Below are positions 36,186 through 46,457 of a stretch of DNA of 64,000 nucleotides, in pieces. The notes under the pieces were generated by a model. It searched no databases. It had not been told where the DNA came from and worked only from the letters and a program-made list of their open reading frames with translations. This DNA comes from Clytia hemisphaerica (taxonomy: Eukaryota > Cnidaria > Hydrozoa > Leptothecata > Clytiidae), in assembly GCA_902728285.1 (NCBI GenBank), contig CACVBU010000977.1, positions 124,001-188,000 of the forward strand, in the 5' to 3' direction. The first letter of the stretch is position 1; each line of letters begins with the position of its first letter. The translations under genes were made by a program, and so were the position numbers.

Positions 36186-36891
36186 TATTCAATTATCATT
36201 ATCCTTAGATTTTCATTTCTCAGTGAGGATCTTATCGTGATTCTCAGATTTACGGAAAACACCAGCTTTTTACTGATTTTTGCCTCGATTGCCCAAAACC
36301 CGTAACCTTTTTAGCTTGAGGGAAGAAAAAAATTAGAGTTTTTGGCTTTGCCAAAAAAACGCCTACAAAAATTTGCACCTGTACATCTAGGTAAGTTTGT
36401 TGTAGAACTATTCATATGTTGATAAGTTAGTCTCAATAGAATTACCTATTACACCACAGAACCCACAATAGATGTACCTCAAAACCCACAAGGGAGTTTT
36501 GCAAATTATTTCTCCCCTCGTTACATTTCTACCTGAAACTTTTTGACAATTGATTTTGTATTTCATATAGGTATTTTGTATGTAAAAATTAAGGCTTACT
36601 TGTTTTCCTAATTGTGTTGAAATGATTTTGGAAACTGCATTGACTATTGTTAGCACTCATGAAAGTTACAAAACATCCGTACATAGTTATTTATTGCAAA
36701 TGATAGAAACTTTTTTGCAATGTCTGGATAGTGAATCAAACTGATTTAGGCATTAATTGAAGCAAATGAAACTATTATTTACTATGAAAAGAAGACTTTG
36801 CAAAGCATTTGAGGTTGTTGAAATTACAGTGCAATTACAGTTAAATCTCCACCATAAATATCGAAAAGCTTAAGAACCCCTTTTTAATCCC

Positions 36892-37329
36892 ATGCAAAAC
36901 ATAAATCGTGAGGCTTTTATGACTATCTTGGGAGAGATATGGCCTAAATGGGCAGATAAAGATACATTAGTTTCATGTTCCAAGCGGGTTGGAATAACAT
37001 TAAGTGGATTGAGCGTAAACTTCATGCAGCAAGATAAGTTTGACAGAGCAGTAGCATGTATACAAGAAGAAATCCCTCCATCAACATCTACATCGACTCC
37101 AGACTCATCACTCATCATGTCTCCTTCTGGCAAAAGAAAAAGTTCTCGTGATTATTGGAAGGCTAAATTTGACCAGGCTCAGTCCCTGATAAGGGAGATG
37201 GTAGAAAGAAGCATCCAACTGGAGGAAATTCCTGGCCTTCTGACAATAAAAAAGGTTAAGCCAAATGAAGAAAAGAAAGCAACCACGACTACAAGGGTGA
37301 CTCAGGTACACGACTCAATGAGGGGCTAA
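36892..37329 (+). pseudogene. Element-borne ORF, N-terminal part, function unknown
   Basis: A 145-codon frame from ATG 36892. It has a possible helical N-terminal domain (TILGEIWPKWADKDTLVSCS) and a basic, Ser/Thr-rich middle (SGKRKSSRDYWKAKFDQAQS), then a charged tail. It stops at TAA 37327, but the adjacent frame continues with a Lys/Glu-rich coiled-coil-like stretch to a TAA after GCTTGGCTTTGGGAT near 37480. That indicates a frameshift in a once longer protein. I recognise no family with certainty; proteins of this kind are typically repeated in cnidarian genomes (recollection, not a search). Confidence 0.5.
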
Positions 37330-37558
37330 AGATGCAGCAACTAAGGTCAAAGAAATCAGGGATGAGAAACTGAAGAAGGAAACTGAAAAAGAAGAAGAGA
37401 GAGGAGATCAAAGAAACATTCATCAAATGCAAAAACTTAATGTATCTGTTTACAACAAAAATGCTTGGCTTTGGGATTAAAGCAGTTCCCAGTATGTCTA
37501 TGTTCTTCGTTCAGTTTGCAGCAAAGCAAGCTATAAAGTTAATGGAATCAAACCACTG

Positions 37559-38007
37559 ATGATGTTACCAACCAAACAACATTCAATCTCTAAACGATTG
37601 TTTGAGGAGGATTCGTCATCAGATGAGGAAGGTGAGGAATTTGAATCTAAAGGAAGCGAAATGTCCGAAGATGAAACTGATGATGAAAGCGACATCCAAA
37701 AACTCAAGAATTGCTGGAAAGGCCTGGCACCACCAACAAAAGAGACTGGTATGCTGCCATCTACACCACCAAGAAAAAAAAAAGGTTGTATATTGGTCGT
37801 TTGTTGAAGAGATTCTTAAAAGATGAAGATGGCGCTGTTGACTCAATTCAGTTACACTGTCTAAAGCCTAAAGTTAGGAGTGGCACTGTTATTGAAAACA
37901 CCCCAGACCATCTTCCAGATATAAGCATTTTCCCAGTTCATGACATCATAGCTGAGCCATTAAAGGTCATTCCCATTCGAGGAAAAAATGAACATTCCAG
38001 ATTATGA
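37559..38007 (+). pseudogene. Element-borne ORF, C-terminal part with acidic region
   Basis: 37559-37743 gives an acidic segment (EEDSSSDEEGEEFESKGSEM) leading to a WYAAIYTTKKKKRLYIGRLL segment in another frame (37711-38007), then KRFLKDEDGAVDSIQLHCLK and a conserved-looking end at a TGA near 38005. The frame change near 37745 indicates decay. The Trp-Tyr ... YIG ... FL-DEDG pattern suggests a small chromatin- or DNA-binding fold, but that is a guess. Confidence 0.45.
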
Positions 38008-39499
38008 TTTAATTGAAAATATGTTTAACAAAGTATCAGGACTAAACCGTCTAGCTTTAGTAAATATGATGTAATATCCATACTAAAAGCTTTTGAGTTA
38101 TATAAGCTAAACATTATTGTTGTATTTTTGCATAGTTTTTCTTGAAAATGTGTCACAAAATTGTATTCCAGAAGTATGTTTGAGAAATAGATAAATATTT
38201 TTGTGTTCAACATCAAAAAATTCTAAAACTAGCAATTTTTCTCATATGTACCTCAAAACCCACAATTAAAAAGTGAGTTTTTTGAGAGCAATTAAAATAA
38301 ACACATTGCTTACAGCACTTAGGACTTTTTTCTATATTTGTGTTATGCCTAGAGGTAATAGAAAACGAAAGATTGATAGGTTAGTCAATAGCAAGTGACT
38401 TATCTGACCATTTTTTGAAAAAAATCAAAAATTTTGAAGTTAGAATTCTAGCGTTAAATCTTGATAAAAAACTTTTACCCAATCAATAATGCTCAATTTT
38501 GTTTTAAATAATAAAGAAACTATTATGCCAACATAATCTTAAAAAGTTATGCTGATAAAAACATTTTAGACTTTTCTAGAACTCCTGAAATGAAATTGTT
38601 GGTTTTGAGGTACCTGTGGGTTTTGTGGTACATATACCTGTAGTCAAAATTTTTTCATCTTTGCAGGATCCATTCCCAACCTCAAAATACATCTTTTTGT
38701 CTAGGGGTTTGTTTGGCAAATTCTTCCTTAGAAGAATATCGATCACTTTTGTTTTTCCCTGAAGACCGCGAGAGAAAAAATATTAGGGCCCGCGCTCTAG
38801 GCGGGCGGCCTAGACTCGCTTTCGTTTTGTATAATTTTATAATGACGTATAAGGTAATTCATGCAAACATAATATGATAATCTTTTTGTTTTAATTTTCA
38901 GGTATGCCGCCAAACATTGACGTCATCGTGTGTGGATTTAGCATGAACAATAGGACCGACAGACTCGACAAAAGGAACAAACAATAAGACGACCCGAGAA
39001 TCTTACGATGAGGGCGTTTTGTCTCCTCCTGATATCACGCACACAGAAGACGCTGTTTAGAAAGCGGGGGTAAAAAAAGTAAGTAATAGCTTTTGTAAGT
39101 GTTTATTTTGCGAAATATATAACCATTTTCTAATATGGTCTACAAACTAGTATTTCTAGAATTTTGATAACGGAAACTTAAATATATAATAATGAAGAAA
39201 AAAACAAACCATTTCAATTTTATGTATACGTTTAACCCCCGGAAAAATTATGTATTACCTATTACGTAACTTTACATTTCCCGACTCGCTAACTCCCAGA
39301 GGAATTCCGATTGTAAACCTGATTGGTTAATTTCGGAACATCTCCACAATGGCAGATAATTTAGAAGTGTCTTGTGGAAAGGTCGTGTGAATTTTTTGAT
39401 GTCAGTATTAATTTTGTTGGTTGATGGCTTGATGAATCTGGCAAGAAAAAAGTAAACAGGTATAGCTTTTTCTAACCAAGGATCTGAGGGATTCGAGCA

Positions 39500-40960
39500 A
39501 CACTGTTTCTAGAACTTTTGCAAAAAAAAGAAAAAATAGAAAAGTTGTATTTTTTACTGCTCTATTCACATACTGAATTTGAAAGATCTTCTATGTGGCG
39601 TTCTTTTGCAAACTGCAAAAAACTGATTTTTATTCCGCTTTTCTTCCCGTAATTTTTGTATGAAGAGTTAGGTCTACACTGCCGAGACCTGAATTTGTCT
39701 AAAAAATAAGCATATTACAAGCATATTACTGAGCTTGCTTTTGAGGTGTGTAACTGTAAGTGAAAATTTCTTTTGTTCTATCTTAATCTTAGTATTATTT
39801 CAAGATCATTTGCCATGTTTACACTTGCATCCTTATGTAATTAAAATGTTTAATACAGTACACAGCCTGCATTAAGTTAACAAAAAGTTTCTTTACTGTA
39901 AACTGCATTTTAATTTAAAAAAATACAAGCGTAAACGCGGCACTCATTCACAACTTTCCTGAAAAATCTTTGTGTCATTAGTTATTCCCCTATCCTCATG
40001 TATAGCAAGGACAGATTTGGAAAAATTGGAGACTCAAATTTTTCGGAAAAATAAGCATATGATAAACATACTTCGAGATGAGTCTAAAATATCTGTAAGC
40101 ATAACTGAGCTTGTTTCCCAAAAAAAATATGCTTATAAAAAGAAAAACATGTATTTGTTTCAATCCATGTACCGTGATCATGACTTAGGTTTTTCTCATC
40201 TTTAATTTACTGAAGAAAGCGGGAATTTGACGCAAGAGTTAGATTGTCAACAAAGTGCCGTAAAAAATCATTGAATAAAAGAAGAACTTAAATCTTAAAT
40301 ATTTTAATTTTGAAGAATAGGTGTAAAAAAGTAAAACATAGAAAAGTTTCATTTTTCATTACAGTAATCGAAATGGGTGATTTGGAAAATTTTCTATGTT
40401 TAGTTTTTTGCACAAACCCTTGTAACTATGGGCGAGCACCCTGTTGCTAAGATGTTGGGTTGAAATCGAAAATGAAACCACTCAAAACGAAAGTAAAATC
40501 GGCCCGTACTCAAATATCCTGCAATCTTGATGATATATGAGTTTAAGTCTAATAGTAGGGGGAATTTTGTTCGATTTTTTGGAATCGCTCGAATGTTTTG
40601 TTAGAAGCACTTGTTATACATTTTCGGAAAGCTAAGGGGTAGGGGAATCGAAATTACAATGTTTCCAATTTTTTTTCGGACACTTTGGTGTGATTTTCGG
40701 ACAAATATGACGGTCTCAGGCAAAAATCATAGGGTTAAAAATTAATGAAAATTTTAGCTCAAGAAAATGGAGACCTGTTGTATATTTTTGGAAAGCTCTC
40801 AAAAAATTAAGATTAGAGATATATTGCAAGTATAGGTGATTTCTGTACCTAACTCGAGATATTCACCCTTGAAAACCGTGTTTTTCAGCCAGAAACAGCT
40901 ATTTTGTCCAGTTTTTGCGCTTTTTGAAGCTAACTAAGCTCTTGAGTAAGCCTTACAACA
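39500..40960. other. No gene seen
   Basis: AT-rich DNA with weak open frames (39972-40205) lacking splice signals. 40500-40920 resembles degraded non-coding repeat. No exon of the gene at 46-52 kb was found here. Confidence 0.4.
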
Positions 40961-41081
40961 CAAGGTTAGATTGGTTCGATCAATAGTTGACTATGTTCCA
41001 TAGACCTTTTTTCAAAGAGGCCACCCTGTTGAATAATTATGTAGTCCAGCAGAAAAACAATGATAAAACCATGCATAATGC

Positions 41082-41459
41082 TTTTCAGAATCCTGTCGTT
41101 TTGCTCATGTAAAAGGAACAAAAAGACAACCTCCAACTGTGAAAAGTAGTGTAGCGCACAATAACAAACAATCAAACAATAACAAACAAGAGCCTGGTCA
41201 TTTTTTAGATATGATTCGTCTGTTGAAGGAAGAAATTCTGGAAACACTGGGACAGAAAATCCAAGACATTCAATTTCAAGTACAAAACCTACAACAGACT
41301 CATCAATTACCTCAACAACAGACTCACCAAATACCTCCACAACAGACTCACCAAATACCTCCACAACAGACTCATCTGATACCCCCACAAGGACTACCGC
41401 TCAGACCACCATTCCAAATCCCTCAACTACCATTCAACCCAATGCAAACATTCCAGTAG
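41082..41459 (+). pseudogene. LINE ORF1, C-terminal fragment
   Basis: The frame enters from the truncated 5' end with CRFAHVKG, possibly the last Cys/His residues of a zinc knuckle. It then has a Gln/Asn-rich linker, a short helical segment (DMIRLLKEEILETLGQKIQD) and four tandem QQTHQIPP-type repeats, ending at TAG 41457. ORF2 starts in the adjacent frame almost immediately. RNA-binding chaperone role is known for such ORF1 proteins. Confidence 0.65.
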
Positions 41460-42540
41460 TGAATAGCTTTGCATTTTTTAACATACAAGGGCTTTGTCCA
41501 CAAACAGTACCCAGCAAAGTTCCCTTTATTAAAGATAATGTCTGTAATGAAAACCAACTTTTTGTTGGATTGTCAGAAACTTGGTTATATAACCATAAAG
41601 ACGCAGAACTTAAAGTAGAAGGTTTCACTCCCTTCCGATGTGATTCAACAAGAAAGAAGAAATCTAGAGGCAGATTTACTGGTGGAGTTTGTTTTTATGT
41701 CAGGGATGATATTGCAGCTTCATGCGAAAAAATCTATTCTCACTCCTCACCCAGTGTACAACTTCTTTGCCTATACTCAAGCATCGAAAATCTGGCTATC
41801 CTGGTAGTCTACCGACAACCTGACGACAAAGCAAATGGTAATCCTTCAACCGCAAATGATTTTATCATTCCTATCAATGGTGTAAAAAATGCACTTTCAA
41901 AGTTAGAAACCGTACCAAATATCATTTTTGGAGGTGATTTCAACCTTCCAAAGCAACTTGGCCTGAGGGCCTTCCAAAATCAGGATGTACTATCAACGAC
42001 CGTCTTATTCTAAACTCTTTGAATCAGTTTTGCAACGAATTCTTCATGTCACAATATATCGATTTGCCAACACACAAGGACGGAAATACATTAGACCTTG
42101 TTTTCACTAACAACGAACAAATAATACACAGCTACACAACAGTACCTGTATTGCAAAGCACATCACATCACGAAATTGTACTAGTATCAACAACTCTGAA
42201 AGTTCAAAACTCCTTTCTGGACGACGATCAACAAGAGCCAAGCACAAAATTCAACACACTGAATTATTTTGCTGATGACATTGATTGGGAAACTATTAAA
42301 GATGATCTCAAATATGTCAACTGGCCAAGTGAGTTCGATACTGAAGACCCAGATGTTATTTTGGAAACCTTCAACAACATATGCTACAGAATATGCGAAA
42401 GCAGAGTTCCCGTGAAGGCCAAGACCACATCAAAAACGAAATCAAAAGCTGAGAGATACCGTCACTCTCTTACAAAAAGAAGAAGAAAATTACAAAAAAA
42501 CTTTTACACACCAACTCCAAATCCAAGAAAGACAAGATAA
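41460..42540 (+). pseudogene. LINE ORF2, endonuclease domain, frameshifted
   Basis: Endonuclease motifs in order: FFNIQGLCP (start), LSETWLYN, the GGVCFYVRDD core, LVVYRQPDD, FGGDFNLP, GNTLDLVFTNN and TSHHEIV. A frameshift between about 41950 and 42010 moves the reading to the frame open at 42019-42540, and a second one near 42525 moves it on to the linker. The conserved Glu (SETW) and Asp (GDFN) residues are present, so decay is by indels and not active-site change. Confidence 0.85.
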
Positions 42541-42914
42541 AAGATGAACTTTTACAAATTGAGAAAAAACTTCAAAAATCTTTTAATGAGTCAAAGCGTC
42601 ACGTGGAAAGCAAAGTGATTGACTCAATTAAAAAGAATTCAAAATATTTCTTTACCTATGCAAAAAAGAAATCGAAAATTCGGTCTAATATCGGACCCCT
42701 ATTGAATTGCAATGAAGAACTTACACAAAGAAGCAAAGAAATGGCTGATCTCTTAGCCGACCAATATGCTAAAGTGTTCAGTAAACCAAAGCAACCACAA
42801 CCTCAACCTAACCAAGACAAAACAAACGTCAAGATTGATGAGATTAACGTAACTGAAGACTCCATCGTTAAAGCAATAAATGAGCTGTCTCCATCATCTT
42901 CTGCAGGACCTGAT
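42541..42914 (+). pseudogene. LINE ORF2, linker before the RT
   Basis: Lysine-rich helical region (SKVIDSIKKNSKYFFTYAKK, then SNIGPLLN), then the conserved entry to the RT (NELSPSSSAGPD). The frame is cut here by the nested MITE. The next residues (GFPAMFLKKC) continue after 43337, so the original frame was intact at this point. Confidence 0.8.
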
Positions 42915-43332
42915 CATAGTTCGCACCCCCCCCCCCCTTTATAAAGGGGGGGTAGCGATGTTCAGAAAATCTCAGAAAGGGGGGGGGTAAGAGAATTTTT
43001 TCTAGAAAGGGGGAAGTTTTTAGAAAGGGGGGGGGGGTTCATCTAGAAAGGGGGGGGGGTAAGATGTCAGTGGTATGTTTTTTTTTGTGTTTTCCCAAAT
43101 TAGAAGTTTTATTTTTAATTTACAATGCAACGTCTTCTTTATTAATTGTTTAGTATGTTTGAAACATTCGATTCAAAATGATTCTATTTTTTTCGCAATG
43201 CAGTGTGTTCTATTTTCTTTTGTAGGATTTTAAAATTTTGAGGGGGGTAGCATCAAATTTTAAAAGGGGGAAGAACCTAGGGTAGGGGGTAGCTCTAGGG
43301 TAGGGGGGGTAGTGACCCCCTTCCGAACTATG
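42915..43332. mobile_element. G-run MITE 4 nested in the LINE, CTGAT duplication
   Basis: Inverted ends CATAGTTCG, flanked by CTGAT on both sides (42910-42914, 43333-43337). The LINE reading frame is restored if the element and one duplicate are ignored. It is full of C/G tracts (12 C at 42928-42939, G runs of 7-10 between 42948 and 43068, more near 43310) and AGAAAGGGGGGGGG repeats. The 5-bp duplication distinguishes it from the TA-flanked G-run MITEs. Confidence 0.9.
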
Positions 43333-44600
43333 CTGATGGATTTCCAGCTATGTTTCTCAAAAAATGCAAAGATGAGTTATCCGTTCCACTGTGTTTACTC
43401 TGGAAGAAAAGCCTAGAAATAGGTCTTGTTCCAACTGAACTGAAAAAATGCACCATAACACCAATTCACAAAGGAGGAAGCAGATCTCTGGCTGCCAACT
43501 ACAGACCTGTTGCACTCACCTCGCATGTGATAAAAATTTTCGAGAAAATATTGAAAAATCATATTGTAAATCACATGAACAACAATGACCTTTTCAATCC
43601 AAACCAACATGGTTTCAGAAGTGGGAGATCCTGCCTTAGTCAGCTTCTCGAGCAACACGACCTCATTCTTGACATATTAGATGATGGTTTGAATGCAGAT
43701 GTTGTTTACCTTGATTTCTCAAAGGCTTTCGACAAAGTCGATCATGCAGTTGTACTTGGGAAATTAAAGCAATTGGGTATATCCGGACCAATCCACAGAT
43801 GGATTGAATCATTCCTTACTGAAAGATATCAAACAGTAATAGTAAATGGTGTCAAGTCCAAAGCCCAGAAAGTAATTTCAGGAGTCCCTCAAGGCAGTGT
43901 ATTGGGACCTCTTATATTTCTAATATTGATTGGTGACATTGATGAAAAAGTATTGTACTGTATATTGAAATCATTTGCTGATGATACACGTGCCACCAAA
44001 TCAATCAAAAACACAAAGGATGTTGAAATTCTTCAAAAAGAACTAGAAAAAGTCTATGACTGGACTGAAGAAAACAACATGAAACTAAATGACACAAAGT
44101 TTGAACTTCTACACTATGGTCCAGATGAAGAAATAAAAAACCAAACTCACTACAAATCCCCTTCAGGAGAAAATATTGAAAGGAAGAAATTTGTGAAGGA
44201 CCTGGGAGTACTAATGTCAGATGATGCTGTCTTTACACATCAAATAAATTCAGTCATTGAGAAAGCAAAAAACTTGATTTCCTGGATTCTGCGGACTTTC
44301 TCTTCGCGTTTACCCCAACTAATGATTACTCTTTACAAATCATTGGTTATTCCAGTCATTGAATATTGCTCAGTCCTATGGAGTCCAAGTGCTGTCAGTT
44401 CTACCCAAAGATTAGAAGAAATCCAAAAATCATTTCTCAAAAGAATAACTGGCACTCCAAAAAACTATTGGGATTGTCTGAAAAAGCTAAAACTTTACTC
44501 ACTTCAAAGAAGAAGGGAGAGATATCGGATCCTGTATACATGGAAAATAGCTGAAAATCTGGTTCCAAACATCAACAATAAATTTCAATTCAAGGAACTC
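43333..44600 (+). pseudogene. LINE ORF2, reverse transcriptase domain
   Basis: RT motifs in order: PIHKGGSRSLAANYRPVAL, QHGFRSGRSCLSQL, VYLDFSKAFDKVDH, GVPQGSVLGPLIFL and the catalytic SFADDTRA (FADD box). Then a thumb region (VKDLGVLMSDDAVFTHQI), SLVIPVIEYCSVLW and LQRRRERYRILYTW. The frame is open from 43350 to about 44600, where a frameshift occurs. Order and motifs fit non-LTR elements of the CR1/Jockey group; clade assignment would need a tree. Confidence 0.9.
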
Positions 44601-44851
44601 CAAGATTGGGAAGGATGTGTGTTCGCACCCATAGTTCAAAACTACATGATAGCACACTTGTTGTGCAAGGTGCTAAGTTATTCAATTCAATGCCCAAGAG
44701 TATTAGAGATGTGAAGAATGTTACAGTCGAAAAGTTCAAAAACTCTCTAGACAGACACCTCAGTTCGATCCCAGACGAGCCACAGATTCATGGTTACACA
44801 GGGTGCAGGAGAGCCGACTCTAACTCCATTCTTGACATGAAAACTGTTTAG
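44601..44851 (+). pseudogene. LINE ORF2 C-terminus in shifted frame
   Basis: From 44606 the frame reads MCVRTHSSKLHDSTLVVQGA, then GAKLFNSMPKSIRD and PDEPQIHGYTGCRRADSNS, ending TAG at 44849-44851. It is homologous to the relic at 1666-2124 (GPKLFNSLPFYIRN, YPYRRADSNS). A single frameshift near 44600 separates it from the RT frame. Confidence 0.85.
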
Positions 44852-45089
44852 CTGCCGACATCCTTCCTTTATTCAGGTTTGATGGATGCAGCATTGTGGT
44901 GTGAAGCAGAAAGTTTCTTGCCAGAGCATGAAGCTTGAAGACAACCAAAAGTAACCAAAAGTAATAATTATTACAATATGCATGATACAGTAATTATGCA
45001 TGGCTCTATCATTGTTTTTATGGCTGAACTTGATAACTATTCAACAGGACGGCCTCTTTGAAAAAAGGTAGGTCTATTGGTTCTATTAC

Positions 45090-45395
45090 GATTATGTTCG
45101 ATGAGTTTGATTGCGATTGAATTAAATTGGATCACTCTGTTAGAGCTTTTCAGCGTGGGCGGCGGAGCACTTACTAAGTATCGTACGAAAGCGAATAAGA
45201 TCTAAATCAATCGAACGTACTCGAACATATATATCGATATACAATACGTAATCGAAGCAATCGAACGGCAAATCTTGGGTGATATTCGATTGCGATTCGA
45301 TTGCGTTCGACAATTGAATCGCAATTATTCGATTGTGTTCAATTGCGTTCAATTGATTCGGCGTTCGATTCGTTCGATTGACACTGTCTGCTGGA
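45090..45395. repeat. GATTCGATTG-rich repeat, foldback arm
   Basis: Repeats of GATTGCGATTCGATTGCG, TTCGATTGTG and TTCAATTGCGTT. Similar arms flank the hairpin at 50.9-51.4 kb. The open frames at 45140-45532 on both strands are by-products of the repeat. Confidence 0.6.
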
Positions 45396-45716
45396 AACGA
45401 AAACAGTTCTGGGAAATCACTTCTTCTTTCTACAAATTTGCTACACTGTCTACCTGTTGTCTGACTGGATTTCCAAAGCTTGAGATTCTGCCAATAGATC
45501 GAAAAGGTTAACTTGTGTAGCTTTGTAAACATTTTTATCTAGAAATATCACATCATCCAGTCATCATCATCAGATTTTTAATCGCCATCTTTGTTTTGCT
45601 GCTGATTTCTCTTTCGCGCGTCGTTGGATGACTTCCGCACATCCTCAGCAGGATCATCGGGTAGGCGGTATATCGGACATTTAGGAATATATCATACACA
45701 AAAATTCCTGCAATGT

Positions 45717-45842
45717 GTAAACCAGGGTTCGCGACTGTAAACCTGTATTTACGGCTCGTAAACCGTGGTTTAGTTCTATTAAACCCAGGTTTGCGGTTTG
45801 TAAACAAAGGTTTGCTGCGAGTTACAAATCAAGGTTTACAAA
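45717..45842. repeat. Tandem array, six units of 21 bp, palindromic core
   Basis: GTAAAC-like starts occur at 45717, 45737, 45758, 45779 (TTAAACCC), 45800 and 45821 (GTTACAAA): spacing 20, 21, 21, 21, 21. Most units pair GTAAACC with a following GGTTTRC, giving an imperfect palindrome such as CGTAAACCGTGGTTTAG. The minus frame at 45553-45807 is its translation shadow. Confidence 0.75.
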
Positions 45843-45849
45843 TTATAAA

Positions 45850-46440
45850 ATAACGTAACTCGGTTCATTTTGCTTCCTTTAACTTTCCGAGTTATTTTTC
45901 ATTTTTAAACTCGGGAATTTTGTCAACTACGCAACGTTGTCTACCCTAGGCTGCTCGCATCCACTAACGAATCCGTGCTTCTTTTAGAGGATGCTTAATA
46001 GAGGGTAGATCCTCTTTCCACAGAAATGCCGCTCTTAGTCGTATATGGACTAAGGAGTATTTTAGTTGGCGAGAGCGGACTAGAATTATCTTTCAACAAT
46101 ATTGAATGAGAACCCCACAATTTGATCATGATCTGACCACTAAAGCACGCCCAAACTACCCTAAATCAACCTAAATCTATTAAGATATGATATTAACATA
46201 ATATTTTTTAAATGACGTGACGTCATAAAATCCTCTTTGAATTTTTTCCCAAGATGATGATCCATGTTGTTCAAAAAAAATGGAGCTTAATTTTTTATAC
46301 CCTTAAATTGATTTATTCTAAGATAATTCATATATTCAGAATGTAAACTTAACACTTTATTGTATAATACAGAACCAATATACATATATATTCAATTCAA
46401 AATAATTATTGATGATTCTTATTTTACCACTATTTTAATG
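45850..46440. other. No gene seen
   Basis: Probably intron or 3' flank of the minus-strand gene at 46.46-52.17 kb. A TGACGTGACGTCA block lies at about 46213-46226. No acceptor/exon pair is convincing. Confidence 0.35.
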
Positions 46441-46457
46441 TTAAAATATTACCATAC

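Larger units (their letters stand above)
36385..38640 (+). mobile_element. 2.2-kb element with inverted subterminal repeats and broken ORFs
   Basis: Inserted into transposon copy Y3. Near the left end is CACAGAACCCACAATAGATG followed by TACCTCAAAACCCACAA. Near the right end, on the opposite strand, is CCACAAAACCCACAGGTACC followed by TCAAAACC. A further direct copy lies at 38247-38263. It encodes a set of plus-strand frames (36892-38007) described separately. No transposase motif is recognised. Confidence 0.6.
36248..39495 (-). mobile_element. Transposon Y, third copy, inverted and interrupted
   Basis: 36250-36375 matches, in complement, the right part of Y2 (AGAAAAAAATTAGAGTTTTT). 38650-38790 matches the next part (CAAAATACATCTTTTTGTC, GAATATCGATCACTTTTG). 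39290-39480 matches the left end (GATGGCTTGATGAATCTGGC, ACAGGTATAGCTTTTTCTAA). The first gap is filled by a 2.2-kb element with ORFs (36380-38640). Confidence 0.6.
41080..44962 (+). mobile_element. 5'-truncated CR1/Jockey-like LINE
   Basis: Order: ORF1 C-terminus (to 41459), ORF2 endonuclease (41460-42540), linker (42541-42914), a nested MITE (42915-43332), reverse transcriptase (43333-44600) and C-terminal region (to TAG 44851). It ends with two copies of AACCAAAAGT, the short tandem 3' tail usual in CR1-like LINEs, not poly(A). There are at least three frameshifts and one insertion, so it is not active. Sequence decay is otherwise modest. Confidence 0.85.
41003..45074. mobile_element. Hairpin MITE split by a 3.9-kb LINE
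   Basis: The left half (41003-41079) and right half (44963-45074) together make one complete GACCTTTTTTCAAAGAGG hairpin element with TA flanks (41001-41002, 45075-45076). The arms stop at GCATAAT on the left and resume with ATAATTATTAC on the right, giving a plausible 5-bp ATAAT target duplication for the LINE. Outside it lie CAATCGAA/GATTCGATTG-rich flanks. Confidence 0.85.

Noticed and set aside
40966-41388. 140-codon minus frame with VVEVFGESVVEVFGES repeats
   Set aside because: It is antisense to the QQTHQIPP repeats of LINE ORF1.
45140-45532. 130-codon minus frame with Asn/Ile/Ser repeats
   Set aside because: It is produced by the CAATCGAA tandem-like foldback arm.
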